Shown: positions 42,949 to 52,402 of the stretch, piece after piece
Layout of the letters: every line of letters starts with the position of its first letter
Numbering within the stretch: position 1 is the first letter of the stretch
From: Clostridia bacterium
GTDB lineage: Bacteria; Bacillota; Clostridia; Oscillospirales; Acutalibacteraceae
Length of the DNA: 64,000 bases
Direction: 5' to 3'
NCBI GenBank assembly: GCA_017517135.1
Contig: JAFXAK010000017.1
Location: 1 to 64,000, forward strand
The notes under the pieces: model-generated
The model's database searches: none
The model's input: only the letters and a program-made list of their open reading frames with translations
What the model was told of the DNA's origin: nothing
Program-made: the position numbers and the translations under genes

Positions 42949-42977
42949 TTGAAACACAGCAGATAAATTGATATAAT
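42949..42977 (+). promoter_or_regulatory. Sigma-A promoter of cca
   Basis: TTGAAA (42949-42954), 17-bp spacer, TATAAT (42972-42977). The expected transcription start falls beside the Shine-Dalgarno, leaving a very short 5' leader. Confidence 0.75.
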
Positions 42978-42997
42978 ACCCATTGGAGGTGACAAAA

Positions 42998-44167
42998 GTG
43001 TTTATACCCGATTATGCAAAAGAACTTCTGACGGTGCTTGAAGACAACGGCTTCGAGGGCTTTATCGTGGGCGGTTGTGTACGCGATGCACTCCTCGGCA
43101 GGAAGCCTGATGACTATGATATTGCGGTTTCCGCCACTCCCGAAGAAACAAAAATGTGCTTTTCTGCTTTCAGAACAATAAGCACGGGGGAAAAGCACGG
43201 AACAGTCACCGTTGTAAACAAGGGGAAAAATCTTGAGCTTACCTCTTTCAGGGTAGACGGTGAATATAAGGATAACCGCCGTCCCGAAAATGTTGAGTTT
43301 ACCCGTTCCATTGAAGCCGATTTAGCAAGACGGGACTTTACGATAAATGCAATAGCTTTCAATGAAAAAAGAGGACTTGTTGATATTTTCGGCGGTCAAA
43401 AGGACCTTGAAAATAAAATCATCCGCTGTGTGCGCGATGCCGACACCCGTTTCAACGAGGATGCTCTGAGAATTATGAGAGCTGTCCGCTTTGCTTCTCA
43501 GCTCGGCTTCGGTATTGAAAAGCATACGGCAGACAGTATACACAAAAACAAGGCTTTGCTTGAAAATATAAGTGTTGAAAGAATTTTTGTTGAACTCAAA
43601 AAATTGCTGACGGGTAAAAATGCAACCGATATATTAATTCAATACCGCGATGTGTTTGAAACGGTATTACCCGAATTAAAAAAGCTGACACAGGAAAAAT
43701 ACCTTGAAAACGCAAAAGCCGTCAGCAAGGCATCAGACGAAATAACGGCATTTGCGGCAATGCTTGTCTCCTTACCCCGTGAAAACGCAGAGGAAATATG
43801 CTCAAGACTAAAAACAGACAAGCATTTCAGAAATACGGTATCGGTATTGACTGAATATGTTTATGAGGATTTTAACGATAGGCTGAGTGCCGTACATTTC
43901 ATAAAAAATCACTCTGTTGAAACAGCAGAAATGCTTATTTCTCTGAAAGACTGCTTTTCACTTGATACACGGGTAATAAAAAACACCGTCAGTGAAATCA
44001 CCAACGGCGCAGTTTATACCCTTTCTCAGCTTGACATAAACGGAAACGATTTGTCGCTTCTCGGTGTCAGAGGAAAGGAAATTTCCGAAAAACTGAATAT
44101 GCTGCTCGATAAGGTTATCCTGGGAGAGGTTACGAACAGTAAAGAAGAACTGAAGAAACTGCTGTAA
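42998..44167 (+). CDS. cca: CCA tRNA nucleotidyltransferase
   Basis: 389 residues from the GTG at 42998, chosen because GGAGGTGA lies 5 nt upstream. Class II enzyme adding or repairing the CCA end of tRNAs: FIVGGCVRDALLGRKPDDYD with the catalytic Asp pair, LTSFRVDGEY, RRDFTINAIAF and the RFNEDALRIMRAVRFASQLG segment that reads the incoming nucleotide. The C-terminal half has helices but no HD domain motif. It converges with the MATE gene; the stop codons are adjacent and no clear terminator separates them. Confidence 0.93.
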   Translation: MFIPDYAKELLTVLEDNGFEGFIVGGCVRDALLGRKPDDYDIAVSATPEETKMCFSAFRTISTGEKHGTVTVVNKGKNLELTSFRVDGEYKDNRRPENVEFTRSIEADLARRDFTINAIAFNEKRGLVDIFGGQKDLENKIIRCVRDADTRFNEDALRIMRAVRFASQLGFGIEKHTADSIHKNKALLENISVERIFVELKKLLTGKNATDILIQYRDVFETVLPELKKLTQEKYLENAKAVSKASDEITAFAAMLVSLPRENAEEICSRLKTDKHFRNTVSVLTEYVYEDFNDRLSAVHFIKNHSVETAEMLISLKDCFSLDTRVIKNTVSEITNGAVYTLSQLDINGNDLSLLGVRGKEISEKLNMLLDKVILGEVTNSKEELKKLL

Positions 44168-45562
44168 TTATGCCGACTGCTCGGCGTATTCTTTGTTTTT
44201 TGCACTTGCGTGAAGCCTCAGGCTCTTCATAACCGAGAAATAGCACGGCACAAGGAAAAGGTTTGCGGCAAACCATGCGGCTGGATTTGCAAAAACAACC
44301 GCACCGAAGGCAAAATGAGGAACTAAAAGCAAGGCTACCGTACTTCTTGCAAGCATCTCGAAGCCTCCCGCAAAAATTGCAACTCTCGAGAAGCCGAGTC
44401 CCTGAATTGTAAAACGCAGAGCGTGAAGAAGAACAAGAACAATATAGAAGGCTCCGTTTGTGATAAGGAATTTTTCTGCATTTTTAAGAACATCACCAAC
44501 AATAGAGGCATCTGTTGTATCAAGGAAAAGTGCGGCAATATCGTAGCCGAAGAAAATTATAACCACTATTGCTATAACGCAGAAAACAGCACCGAGTATC
44601 ATACTTGCAGAGATACCCTTTTTTATTCTGTCAAGCTTTCCTGCCCCCATATTCTGACCTGCAAAGGTGGCAGTTGTGGCACCGAGTGCATCAAAAAAGC
44701 ACATAAACAGCTGATTTACCTTACCGCCTGCGGTAACTGCGGCAACAGCAACAGTACCAAGGCCGTTTACGGCAGTCTGCAGAACAATACTGCCTATTGC
44801 CGTTACGGAATACTGCAAGCCCATAGGCACACCCATTGCACACAAGGTTTTGATTGCAGAAATATCAATTTTAAGGTCTTCTCTTTTAAGCCTTAAAATA
44901 TCAAACTTCTTCATCATATATATAAAGCACAGTATACCCGAAACACCCTGGGAAACAACAGTTGCAAGAGCAGGTCCCTCAACACCCATACCTAAAACCG
45001 TAACGGTGAGAAGGTCAAGCACAATATTGAGAACGGAGGAAATCAGAAGAAAAAATACGGGAGATTTAGAGTCCCCTAAAGAACGCATTATACACGAGAG
45101 CATATTATAGAGAATTATTGCGGGAATTCCTAAGAAGATATAAAAAATATAGTTATATGCCTCGTTGAAAATATCCTCACCCGTATTCATAAGCCGGAGA
45201 ATATTTTTGCACAAAAGAGTGGTTAAAAGAGTGAGAACAACTGAGAAAGCGGCAGAAAGCAGAAAGATGTTTGCTGTGTATACCTTTAAGCCCTCAAAGT
45301 CCTTCTGACCGAATTTCTGAGCTATAGGAATTGCAAAGCCCGCACATATACCCGTACAGAAACCGATAACCAAAAAGTTGATACTACCCGTTGAGCCTAC
45401 ACCCGCAAGTGCATTTACACCGAGAAACTTTCCTACAATAACAGTATCGACCATATTATAAAACTGCTGAAACAGCAGTCCGCACAGAAGCGGCAGCATA
45501 AAGGCAATAAACAGCTTTAAGGGATTACCCGAGGTCATATCCTTTGCGGTGCTTTTTTTCAT
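44168..45562 (-). CDS. MATE-family efflux transporter
   Basis: 464 residues, twelve membrane helices in two halves. N-terminal PLLCGLLFQQFYNMVDTVIV and GVNALAGVGSTGSI, then the second-half repeat VPMGLQYSVTAIGSIVLQTA and FAGQNMGAGKLDRI, are characteristic of the NorM/DinF-type multidrug and toxin exporters using Na+ or H+. AAAGGAGATGAG precedes the ATG. It stands alone, with 190 bp before the next upstream gene. Confidence 0.93.
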   Translation of the reverse strand: MKKSTAKDMTSGNPLKLFIAFMLPLLCGLLFQQFYNMVDTVIVGKFLGVNALAGVGSTGSINFLVIGFCTGICAGFAIPIAQKFGQKDFEGLKVYTANIFLLSAAFSVVLTLLTTLLCKNILRLMNTGEDIFNEAYNYIFYIFLGIPAIILYNMLSCIMRSLGDSKSPVFFLLISSVLNIVLDLLTVTVLGMGVEGPALATVVSQGVSGILCFIYMMKKFDILRLKREDLKIDISAIKTLCAMGVPMGLQYSVTAIGSIVLQTAVNGLGTVAVAAVTAGGKVNQLFMCFFDALGATTATFAGQNMGAGKLDRIKKGISASMILGAVFCVIAIVVIIFFGYDIAALFLDTTDASIVGDVLKNAEKFLITNGAFYIVLVLLHALRFTIQGLGFSRVAIFAGGFEMLARSTVALLLVPHFAFGAVVFANPAAWFAANLFLVPCYFSVMKSLRLHASAKNKEYAEQSA

Positions 45563-45696
45563 TTTCTCATCTCCTTTTTTACCGCAAAAAGAATACCCCT
45601 TTTTAACAAAGTTTTCAATATGGTAAATTGCCGATTTTTGGGCACTTTGTTAGAAAAATAACAGTAATTTTGATGAACATTGCACAAAATAAGAAT

Positions 45697-45731
45697 AAAA
45701 AAAGAGCCCCCTCAGCAAAAACCGAAGGGGC
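45697..45731 (-). terminator. Rho-independent terminator
   Basis: GCCCC-TC with GA-GGGGC pairing; on the minus strand it is followed by TCTTTTTTT. Confidence 0.8.
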
Positions 45732-45751
45732 AAAAATATATCTGCCTGATA

Positions 45752-47047
45752 TCAGATTTTAATTATCTTGTTTTTCTTGTTGAGTATGTATGCAATAGCG
45801 GTAAGAATTGCGGTTACAACTGCAATGATGATAATTGAAACCGGCACGGAGGCTGTTTCAAAGAAATCACCTGCAGCGGCAGCTATTCCGCCTACAAAGC
45901 CGAATTCAAGGCAATACATAAGCATCGGATTCTTGCCCCACCAGCTGAGAGGATCGAATGAGAGCTTATAGAAATTGAACAAATCAAAAATTGTGAATGC
46001 CACAAGTGACATAAATGTTGCTATGATTATAAATCCGGGGCTGACGCTGCCCTTGTTTATTGCGAGAATTGAGCCCATCTGACCTGCAAGAGAGGTATAA
46101 CCCTCGGGCAGACTCATAAAGGAAGCAACGATGAAAGCAACTGCGGGAACTGCAAACACACCTAACGCTATGTAATAATTCTTTTTGCTCTTGTAGTAGA
46201 GGTCTGCGAAGAACATAAACAGCACAAGCATTGCACCCCAGCCGAAGCCGCCTATAAAGCCGCCGTCTGCAACGGCATCAATAAGCTCCATATTACTATT
46301 GAACAAATCGTTGGGAAGATTGCCCTCGTGGAATAATGTATACACACCGAACAGCACAAGACCGCCGACAAGACGGAGGACGGAAGCGAACTTACCCTTG
46401 ATAAGCACAAACGGCAAAGCCACAAGACCTGCAAAGCCGATGTGATGAAGAACGAGCCAATGTCCGTAAGAATCAGCTGTCTTTCCGAGAACAAGCATAA
46501 CTGCATTTACAAGTGCTAAAATAACACCGTATGCACCGAACGCAACAAGCAGAACACCTGCCGCCTTGCCGATAACACTTGCAACCTTTTTGACTTTTGC
46601 AACCTTAAGCACAAGCCAGAGAATAAAGAGAACAAGAATCAGAATGGTGGGTATTATAAAGGTCAGACAGAGCGTATCATCAAACTTTCCGTCGAGTATA
46701 TCATTCACACCGTTCATAAACACACCGATACCGATAAACAGCATATAACGCTGTACACAATGAATTACGGCTGCTTTGACACCGTCTCTTTCCATTCGTT
46801 TATATAAGGACGGTAAGAAAGTAAGTCCTATTGCAAGAATGAACATCGGGGCAACAAGGTCTGCCACAGCAAAGTTCGGAAAAATATAAATTGCGTTTTC
46901 ATCGGGAGCGTGCGAGCTTATATCCGCAAAAACTCCGAGATTTTTGAAATGTGCGGCAAACTGGAAAAATATCATAGAGAAGATAACCGTACCTCTGAAA
47001 CGGTCTATCGATGCATTTCTGTTTGTCAATGAGCTTGCCTTAGTCAT
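45752..47047 (-). CDS. Polytopic acyltransferase of the HGSNAT/DUF5009 type
   Basis: 431 residues from the ATG at 47047 (AAAGGAGAG at 6 nt). N-terminal RNASIDRFRGTVIFSMIFFQ and the following helices, then PMFILAIGLTFLPSLYKRME, resemble the D-x-x-R-G start of heparan-alpha-glucosaminide N-acetyltransferase-like membrane proteins; about ten helices follow. These enzymes move acetyl groups across the membrane onto sugars. The next gene downstream of it in the cell's reading order is the end of the operon; upstream is a ChbG-type deacetylase, so the pair may add and remove acetyl groups on amino sugars. Confidence 0.75.
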   Translation of the reverse strand: MTKASSLTNRNASIDRFRGTVIFSMIFFQFAAHFKNLGVFADISSHAPDENAIYIFPNFAVADLVAPMFILAIGLTFLPSLYKRMERDGVKAAVIHCVQRYMLFIGIGVFMNGVNDILDGKFDDTLCLTFIIPTILILVLFILWLVLKVAKVKKVASVIGKAAGVLLVAFGAYGVILALVNAVMLVLGKTADSYGHWLVLHHIGFAGLVALPFVLIKGKFASVLRLVGGLVLFGVYTLFHEGNLPNDLFNSNMELIDAVADGGFIGGFGWGAMLVLFMFFADLYYKSKKNYYIALGVFAVPAVAFIVASFMSLPEGYTSLAGQMGSILAINKGSVSPGFIIIATFMSLVAFTIFDLFNFYKLSFDPLSWWGKNPMLMYCLEFGFVGGIAAAAGDFFETASVPVSIIIIAVVTAILTAIAYILNKKNKIIKI

Positions 47048-47073
47048 TGTAACTCTCCTTTCACACATATATA

Positions 47074-47946
47074 TTATTTTGTTTTCATTTTTATAAGCTC
47101 ACGGTAGCTTACAAGCTCAACACCGTGCTCGTTTAATATCTTTTCTGTTTCGGGATCATTCATAAGCTGATATTCCCATACTCTCTGCCACCAGTTGCCT
47201 GTAATGGATTTAAGCTCATCACTCTCTTTTGCGGGATGTACAAAGGTTTCTGTGACACCCTCGGGAATATCGCACCATATACGGAGAATTTCTTTTCTGT
47301 ACTCCTCATAGCTGCCCTTGGGCATAACACCCCAGTCGGGGAATAAAAGATAATCGGGCATTATAACATTATATTTCTTACCCCATTTTGCCGACATTCC
47401 TGCACCTAACTTATACGCAAAATAAGGTATTCCTCTCGGACATATTCTCTTATCGTGCTTATCGAAAAGACGGTAAGCATACTTATATTCACCGCATACT
47501 CTGAGTGTCATTTTAAGAAGAGAAAATCTGCCCGTCTGATGACCGTATAAAGAGCCCATATGATTATCAAGGTGTGACGGCTTCATTCCCAACGAATGTG
47601 CATAGTCTATCTGAGCACGCATTTCTGCTTCTATTTCCTTTATGTCACCGTTCTTTGCAACATCCTTGCTCGAATGCCACATAAAGCCCTCTTCGTCAAG
47701 CAATGTTTTACCGTCTGTAAGGGGCTTCCAGCGATATGTATTCCACTCACTTGTGAGAGTAAGATGCACACCTATTGCATATTCGGGATGAGCCTTTGAA
47801 AACTCAACCGCCTCTATTGCCGCAGGACAGGGCATCATAATTGTTGCTGATTTAAGTCTGCCGTTCTTAAACAAATCAAACACGGCTTCATTTGCTGATT
47901 TACACATACCGAAGTCATCGGCATTTACTAAAAGATACTTTCCCAT
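47074..47946 (-). CDS. ChbG/YdjC-type carbohydrate deacetylase
   Basis: 290 residues from the ATG at 47946 (GGAGGTGG at 6 nt). The YdjC barrel carries metal-binding residues in LVNADDFGMCKSANEAVF, GVHLTLTSEW and SHLDNHMGSLYGHQ (His-x3-His), with a C-terminal VHPAKESDEL. Members remove acetyl groups from chitooligosaccharides or related amino sugars, usually in the cytoplasm. Co-transcribed with the acyltransferase 26 nt downstream. Confidence 0.9.
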   Translation of the reverse strand: MGKYLLVNADDFGMCKSANEAVFDLFKNGRLKSATIMMPCPAAIEAVEFSKAHPEYAIGVHLTLTSEWNTYRWKPLTDGKTLLDEEGFMWHSSKDVAKNGDIKEIEAEMRAQIDYAHSLGMKPSHLDNHMGSLYGHQTGRFSLLKMTLRVCGEYKYAYRLFDKHDKRICPRGIPYFAYKLGAGMSAKWGKKYNVIMPDYLLFPDWGVMPKGSYEEYRKEILRIWCDIPEGVTETFVHPAKESDELKSITGNWWQRVWEYQLMNDPETEKILNEHGVELVSYRELIKMKTK

Positions 47947-48052
47947 AGGAACCACCTCCAAAAATATATCTGCAAGTTGATATTAGCATATATTATAAAT
48001 TTTTTCAACTTTTAATTGCAAATTTTATATACTTTTTATTAAAATGCGTTAA

Positions 48053-48092
48053 TAAAAGCCATTGGTCGGACAAATAACCAATGGCTTTTATA
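48053..48092 (-). terminator. Rho-independent terminator
   Basis: AAAAGCCATTGGT/ACCAATGGCTTTTA perfect stem (48055-48090), T-rich on the minus side. Confidence 0.88.
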
Positions 48093-48100
48093 ATTTCAAG

Positions 48101-49438
48101 CTATTTAACAACACAAAGAGTATCAATATTATAATATTTAAAACATTCTGTAAGCTCTTTGGTTATAACATCTCCGCAGACGGCTATCGGCACGGCAGGG
48201 GGACAGGAAACGCAGGGGGATGCCAGTATTTTTCCCTCACATTCTTGAGTGGGCAGATATTCGGAAACAGAAAAAAGTGCTTCTTTCATAGAAATACGGC
48301 TTTTTCCCTCGGGAATTTCGGGAGGCAAAGCTTTTATTTCTTCCTTTTTCGGTACAGAGCAAAGAATTTTTTCAAGCTCTGCAATACCCTCTTTCCCGTT
48401 TTGTACACTCAGCATCAGCACACAGAAGTCCTTATCGTAAAACTCGCACACCGCGTTTTTTTCTTTAAGAATATTGCCCAATTCCTCACCCGTGTAGCCG
48501 TAGGGCTTTGTTCTGATACATATTTTAAGCGGTTCTGCACCTGTAAGAGAATATCCGTTTTCTTGGAGCTTCTTTTTCAGCTGTAAAACAGACCTCACAA
48601 ATTCATTGAGTTTTTGTTTATATCCGTCTGCAAGATATTCATTGACCTTATCGAGGGACTGCAGAATAAGATATGACGGACTTGTTGACGAGAACATACT
48701 CAACGCATTTTCCGCATTTTCAGAGAAAAAGACGGGAGCATTTTCCCCTATGTGAAGATATGCCCCTCCCGTGAGTGCGGGCAGGGTTTTATGTGCGGAA
48801 TCACAGCACATATGCGCCCCGAGGTGCAAGGGATGCTTGTTTTCGTCAAGAAAATTGAGATATGCCCCGTGGGCGTTATCAACTATCAGCAAAACAGAAT
48901 GTCTGCCGCAAACCTCGGCAAGTCCCTTTATATCACTTAAATTGCCGAGATAATCGGGACTTGTGATATAAACCGCCGCGGGCTTTTCGTCTGCCGACTG
49001 CAAATATCTGTCAAGATATTCTGCCGTTATTTCACAGGACAAAATTTCTCGGCTGTTACCTTTAAGCCACCGTACATCTATATCGAGCAGAGCAGCAGCT
49101 GTCATAAACACCTTATGAGCATTTCTGCCCGCGGCAATGACAGCTCCCCTGCCGTTTTTCACAGCATAGGCTTTCACAAGAAACAGCATTGCCCTTATGC
49201 AAAGAGACGAGCCCTCGGTTGAATAAAGGGTTTTTTTACTGCCGAAAAGCACACTTGCATTTTTCTGACTTTCGGCTATGATGCCGTTTGCACGGTACAG
49301 CACATCCGCACCGTCTATTTCGGTAATATCGTATTTTTCAGGACCTAAAAGCTCTTCACCCTTGTGTCCGGGCATATGAAGCCGCAAAGTATGTTTTTTT
49401 TCATATTCCCGCACAAAATCGCAAATCGGAGTGTTCAT
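48101..49438 (-). CDS. Orn/Lys/Arg decarboxylase-family PLP enzyme
   Basis: 445 residues from the ATG at 49438. N-terminal RLHMPGHKGEELLG and TEIDGADVLY, then YSTEGSSLCIRAMLFL, and the PLP lysine in CDSAHKTLPALTGGAYLHIG. This is the short (YaaO/Cad-like) type of basic amino acid decarboxylase, about 450-490 residues, lacking the N-terminal wing of the large inducible enzymes. It would make a polyamine such as cadaverine, putrescine or agmatine; substrate unclear. The ATG shares one base with the stop of the SCIFF maturase gene, so the two are coupled. Confidence 0.88.
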   Translation of the reverse strand: MNTPICDFVREYEKKHTLRLHMPGHKGEELLGPEKYDITEIDGADVLYRANGIIAESQKNASVLFGSKKTLYSTEGSSLCIRAMLFLVKAYAVKNGRGAVIAAGRNAHKVFMTAAALLDIDVRWLKGNSREILSCEITAEYLDRYLQSADEKPAAVYITSPDYLGNLSDIKGLAEVCGRHSVLLIVDNAHGAYLNFLDENKHPLHLGAHMCCDSAHKTLPALTGGAYLHIGENAPVFFSENAENALSMFSSTSPSYLILQSLDKVNEYLADGYKQKLNEFVRSVLQLKKKLQENGYSLTGAEPLKICIRTKPYGYTGEELGNILKEKNAVCEFYDKDFCVLMLSVQNGKEGIAELEKILCSVPKKEEIKALPPEIPEGKSRISMKEALFSVSEYLPTQECEGKILASPCVSCPPAVPIAVCGDVITKELTECFKYYNIDTLCVVK

Positions 49439-50823
49439 CAATCCTCATCACCCATCATTTTAGCGGCTTCAAGCATTATTGCACATTCCATACGCTTTCT
49501 GAAAAGCTTACAGCCGTATTCATACACGCCCTTGACGCTTCCGGTAGCGTGGTAAGCATTAGCCGCACAGCCGCCCGAGCAGTAAAGTCTTGCCCAGCAG
49601 GTCTTACATTCTTCTCTTGAATATACATTGCAGGACAGAAATTCGTCCTGAATGGCTGTATTGTCAACACCGTTGAAGATGTCGCCTAACTTGAATTTTT
49701 CCTCGCCTACAAACTGATGACAGGGATACAAGTCTCCCCACGGTGTTACTGCCATATATTCCGTACCCGAGCCGCAGCCCGAGATACGCTTATATATACA
49801 AGGTCCGCCTTTAAGGTCTATCATATAATGATAGAATGTAAAGGGCTTGCCCTCTTTATGTCTTTTCAGCATAAGCTCGGCTAATTTTTCATACTGTTCA
49901 ACCACAACGGGGAAATCCTCGTCCGTAAGTGCCGATTCGTCTCCGGGAGCACACACAACAGGCTCCATACTAAGCTCTGTAAAGCCGAGGTCGAGCATCT
50001 GCTCAATGTCTTTAAGAAAATCAGGGTTGTGATGTGTGAAGGTGCCTCGCATATAGTAGTTTTTATGCTCACGAGCTTCAACCAGCTTCTGAAATTTCGG
50101 AACAATTTTTTCCCAGCTGCCGTTGCCTGCGTAGTCTACTCTGAAACGGTCGTGTACTTCTTTTCTGCCGTCAAGGCTTAAAACAACATTGCTCATTTCA
50201 CGGTTCGCAAAATCTATCACATCATCGTCAATAAGTACACCGTTTGTTGTTAGAGTGAAACGGAAATTCTTTCCCGTCTCCTTCTCCCGTTTACGGGCAT
50301 ATTCAACCGTCTTTTTTACGACATCAAAATTCATAAGCGGCTCACCGCCGAAGAAGTCTACCTCAAGATTTGTTCTGCTGCCCGAATTTTCAATGAGGAA
50401 ATCCATTGCTCTTTTTGCAACCTCTTCACTCATAAGGCTTCTCTCGCCGTGGTACTTGCCCTGACTTGCAAAGCAATATGAGCAGTTGAGATTACAGGTG
50501 TGTGCTATGTGCAGACACAAAGCCTTTACAACACCCGAGGTTTTCTTTTTAAGGTAATCTGCCTTGTCACTGAAGGTATCCTCAGAGAAAAGCTTTCCTG
50601 CCGCTTTTAGCTGTTCAATCTGTTCAAAGCATTCTGTAAGCTCCTCTTTTGTGACATCCTCACGCTCAGAATACTTATCGAGCAGATCATCTATAATTTC
50701 ATCCTTTGACTTGCTTTCATACATTTCTATCATATCGTAAGCCGCCTCGTCCACAATATGAACGCTGCCCGAACAGATATCAAGAACTATGTTAAGTCCG
50801 CCGAGTTTATAACAATGTACCAT
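49438..50823 (-). CDS. scfB: SCIFF peptide maturase (radical SAM/SPASM)
   Basis: 461 residues from the ATG at 50823. The radical SAM cluster motif is HTCNLNCSYCFASQG (Cys-x3-Cys-x2-Cys near residue 105), and the SPASM part has CGSGTEYMAVTPWGDLYPCH and CSREEC-type cysteines through YCSGGCAANAYHATG. The N-terminal ~90 residues form the peptide-binding (RRE-like) domain. The family installs thioether bonds on the six-cysteine SCIFF peptide encoded directly upstream (50890-51045). A hairpin between the two genes probably lowers maturase expression relative to the peptide. Confidence 0.95.
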   Translation of the reverse strand: MVHCYKLGGLNIVLDICSGSVHIVDEAAYDMIEMYESKSKDEIIDDLLDKYSEREDVTKEELTECFEQIEQLKAAGKLFSEDTFSDKADYLKKKTSGVVKALCLHIAHTCNLNCSYCFASQGKYHGERSLMSEEVAKRAMDFLIENSGSRTNLEVDFFGGEPLMNFDVVKKTVEYARKREKETGKNFRFTLTTNGVLIDDDVIDFANREMSNVVLSLDGRKEVHDRFRVDYAGNGSWEKIVPKFQKLVEAREHKNYYMRGTFTHHNPDFLKDIEQMLDLGFTELSMEPVVCAPGDESALTDEDFPVVVEQYEKLAELMLKRHKEGKPFTFYHYMIDLKGGPCIYKRISGCGSGTEYMAVTPWGDLYPCHQFVGEEKFKLGDIFNGVDNTAIQDEFLSCNVYSREECKTCWARLYCSGGCAANAYHATGSVKGVYEYGCKLFRKRMECAIMLEAAKMMGDED

Positions 50824-50839
50824 ATTTTCACCCATATCA

Positions 50840-50872
50840 AAAATGCCGCCAACACTTCTACCGTTGGCGGCA
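50840..50872 (-). terminator. Attenuator hairpin between the SCIFF peptide and maturase genes
   Basis: GCCGCCAAC/GTTGGCGGC (50845-50871) followed on the minus strand by ATTTTTGAT. Positioned to let most transcripts end after the peptide gene. Confidence 0.75.
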
Positions 50873-50889
50873 TCTTCTTTAATCTTTAA

Positions 50890-51045
50890 TTATGCGTTTT
50901 CCTTGTTCTTGCTTTCACATTTCTGATTTGCAATACCGCAGCTGGTCTTGCAAGCAGACTGACAGGAAGTCTGGCATTCACCGCAACCGCCGTTAACAGC
51001 GCTGTTGCAAAGATTCTTTGTTTCTAATGTTTTGATATGCTTCAT
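50890..51045 (-). CDS. scfA: SCIFF ranthipeptide precursor
   Basis: 51 codons, too short for routine gene calling, beginning MKHIKTLETKNLCNSAV and continuing with Cys21, 24, 28, 32, 36 and 43 plus Cys13 (GGCGECQTSC, ACKTSCGIANQKC). This is the near-universal clostridial SCIFF peptide (six cysteines in forty-five residues). GCGGAGGA lies 7 nt before the ATG. In the characterised Thermoanaerobacter peptide the thioether joins Cys32 to Thr37; here residue 37 is Gly. The function of mature SCIFF is not settled. Confidence 0.95.
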   Translation of the reverse strand: MKHIKTLETKNLCNSAVNGGCGECQTSCQSACKTSCGIANQKCESKNKENA

Positions 51046-51125
51046 TTTTTTATCCTCCGCATCATTTGATATATTAAATCGAAACTATTTTATCACGACT
51101 TATTATATAAGTCAATATTTTATTA

Positions 51126-52067
51126 TCATATCTTTACAGCTTTAAGCCTATTTTTTCTCAATAAGCCTCTTAGTGTGTCAACGGGACACAATAGCATAAC
51201 AAAAGCGGGAACGATATTGAACAGCATATTCACAAATGCAATCTGTGTTTTTATGTCCGTTCTTACACTTATCTCAACAAGGCTTACTATATCAAACGGC
51301 ACACATAAAACAACAAAGAGAAGAGCCGAAAAAATATTGAAAAGCAGATGAAAGAGGGCTACCTTTTTTGCCGTCTGATTAACACTCACGGCACTTATAA
51401 GACTGGTAAGACAGGTGCCTATATTTGAGCCTAAGGATATGAAAAATGCTTCCTGAAGGCCAATAAGACCGCCTGCAGCCATAGTCTGCAAAAGAGCCGT
51501 TATTGCCGCAGAGGACTGCAGAATTGCCGTCAGAGCCGCACCGCAGACTATCCCCGAAGCAGGATTACTGCAGCCGCCTAACATATTAATTATTCTTTTG
51601 TCGCTTTTAAGTCCCGAAACAGCAGAAGACATTGTGTTCATCCCTACAAACAAAAGCCCGAAGCCGAGTAAAGCGAAAGCTTTATTATGAGTGCTTTCTT
51701 TTTTTGAAATACCCAGAAGCAGCACTCCCGCACAGCAGAAAAGCGGTGCTATATCCGAAAACTCTATTGCCGTGAGAAAGTTTGTAAAAACAGAGCCGAT
51801 GTTCGCGCCCACTATTATCCAGAAAGCTCCCGTAACAGACATTTTTCCCGCATCAACCAAGCTTACGGTCATAACTGACGAAGCAGACGAGGACTGCATA
51901 AGTGCCGTAAATACCGTACCCGTCAGCACCGCCGAAAATCGGTTTGAGGTAAAACGGGCAAGCTTTTTTGTAAGTTTTTCGGAGAAGCCCCGTTTCATAG
52001 AATCCGAAAGAAGCAGTAAGCCGTAAACGAAAATAGCTATACCGCTCAGAAGTGCGACCGCTGACAT
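51126..52067 (-). CDS. Na/Pi-cotransporter family protein
   Basis: 313 residues with two inverted halves, each holding the substrate motif: VFTALMQSSSASSVMTVSLV and ALTAILQSSAAITALLQTMA, and the paired GANIGSVFTNF / GSNIGTCLTSL segments. Members import phosphate with Na+. It lacks the C-terminal PhoU-like domain of the long form (about 550 residues), so it is the short transporter-only type. GGAGGTAAAA precedes the ATG. Monocistronic, divergent from rpsU. Confidence 0.92.
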   Translation of the reverse strand: MSAVALLSGIAIFVYGLLLLSDSMKRGFSEKLTKKLARFTSNRFSAVLTGTVFTALMQSSSASSVMTVSLVDAGKMSVTGAFWIIVGANIGSVFTNFLTAIEFSDIAPLFCCAGVLLLGISKKESTHNKAFALLGFGLLFVGMNTMSSAVSGLKSDKRIINMLGGCSNPASGIVCGAALTAILQSSAAITALLQTMAAGGLIGLQEAFFISLGSNIGTCLTSLISAVSVNQTAKKVALFHLLFNIFSALLFVVLCVPFDIVSLVEISVRTDIKTQIAFVNMLFNIVPAFVMLLCPVDTLRGLLRKNRLKAVKI

Positions 52068-52131
52068 TTTTTACCTCCTGAAAATATATTTTTTTATTGC
52101 AAAAAAATAGAAAAATACTCGAAAAAATGTA

Positions 52132-52160
52132 TTGACACAGTAGCAAGTGTGTTGTATAAT
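52132..52160 (+). promoter_or_regulatory. Consensus sigma-A promoter of rpsU
   Basis: TTGACA (52132-52137), 17-bp spacer, TATAAT (52155-52160): a perfect consensus, fitting strong expression. Confidence 0.92.
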
Positions 52161-52215
52161 GTCAAGGTGTCAAACAGATGTTGACCCACGCAAATGCGGA
52201 GGGAGGGAATATATA

Positions 52216-52392
52216 ATGAGTCAGGTAAAAGTTAAAGAAAACGAATCTCTTGATAGTGCACTCAGACGCTTTAAGCGCCAGACTTCTCGTGACGGTGTTA
52301 TCCAGGAAGTACGCAAAAGAGAACACTACGAGAAACCCTCTGTAAAGAGAAAGAAAAAGTCTGAAGCTGCTCGTAAACGCAAATACAAATAA
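52216..52392 (+). CDS. rpsU: Ribosomal protein bS21
   Basis: 58 residues. [20 protein letters not shown] and [20 protein letters not shown] are the bS21 signature. A small-subunit protein near the platform, involved in mRNA binding during initiation. The ATG is preceded by GGAGGGAGGG-like purines. A terminator follows, but the YqeG-like gene starts within 96 bp, so partial readthrough is possible. Confidence 0.97.
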   Translation: MSQVKVKENESLDSALRRFKRQTSRDGVIQEVRKREHYEKPSVKRKKKSEAARKRKYK

Positions 52393-52402
52393 GAGTTTGT
52401 TT

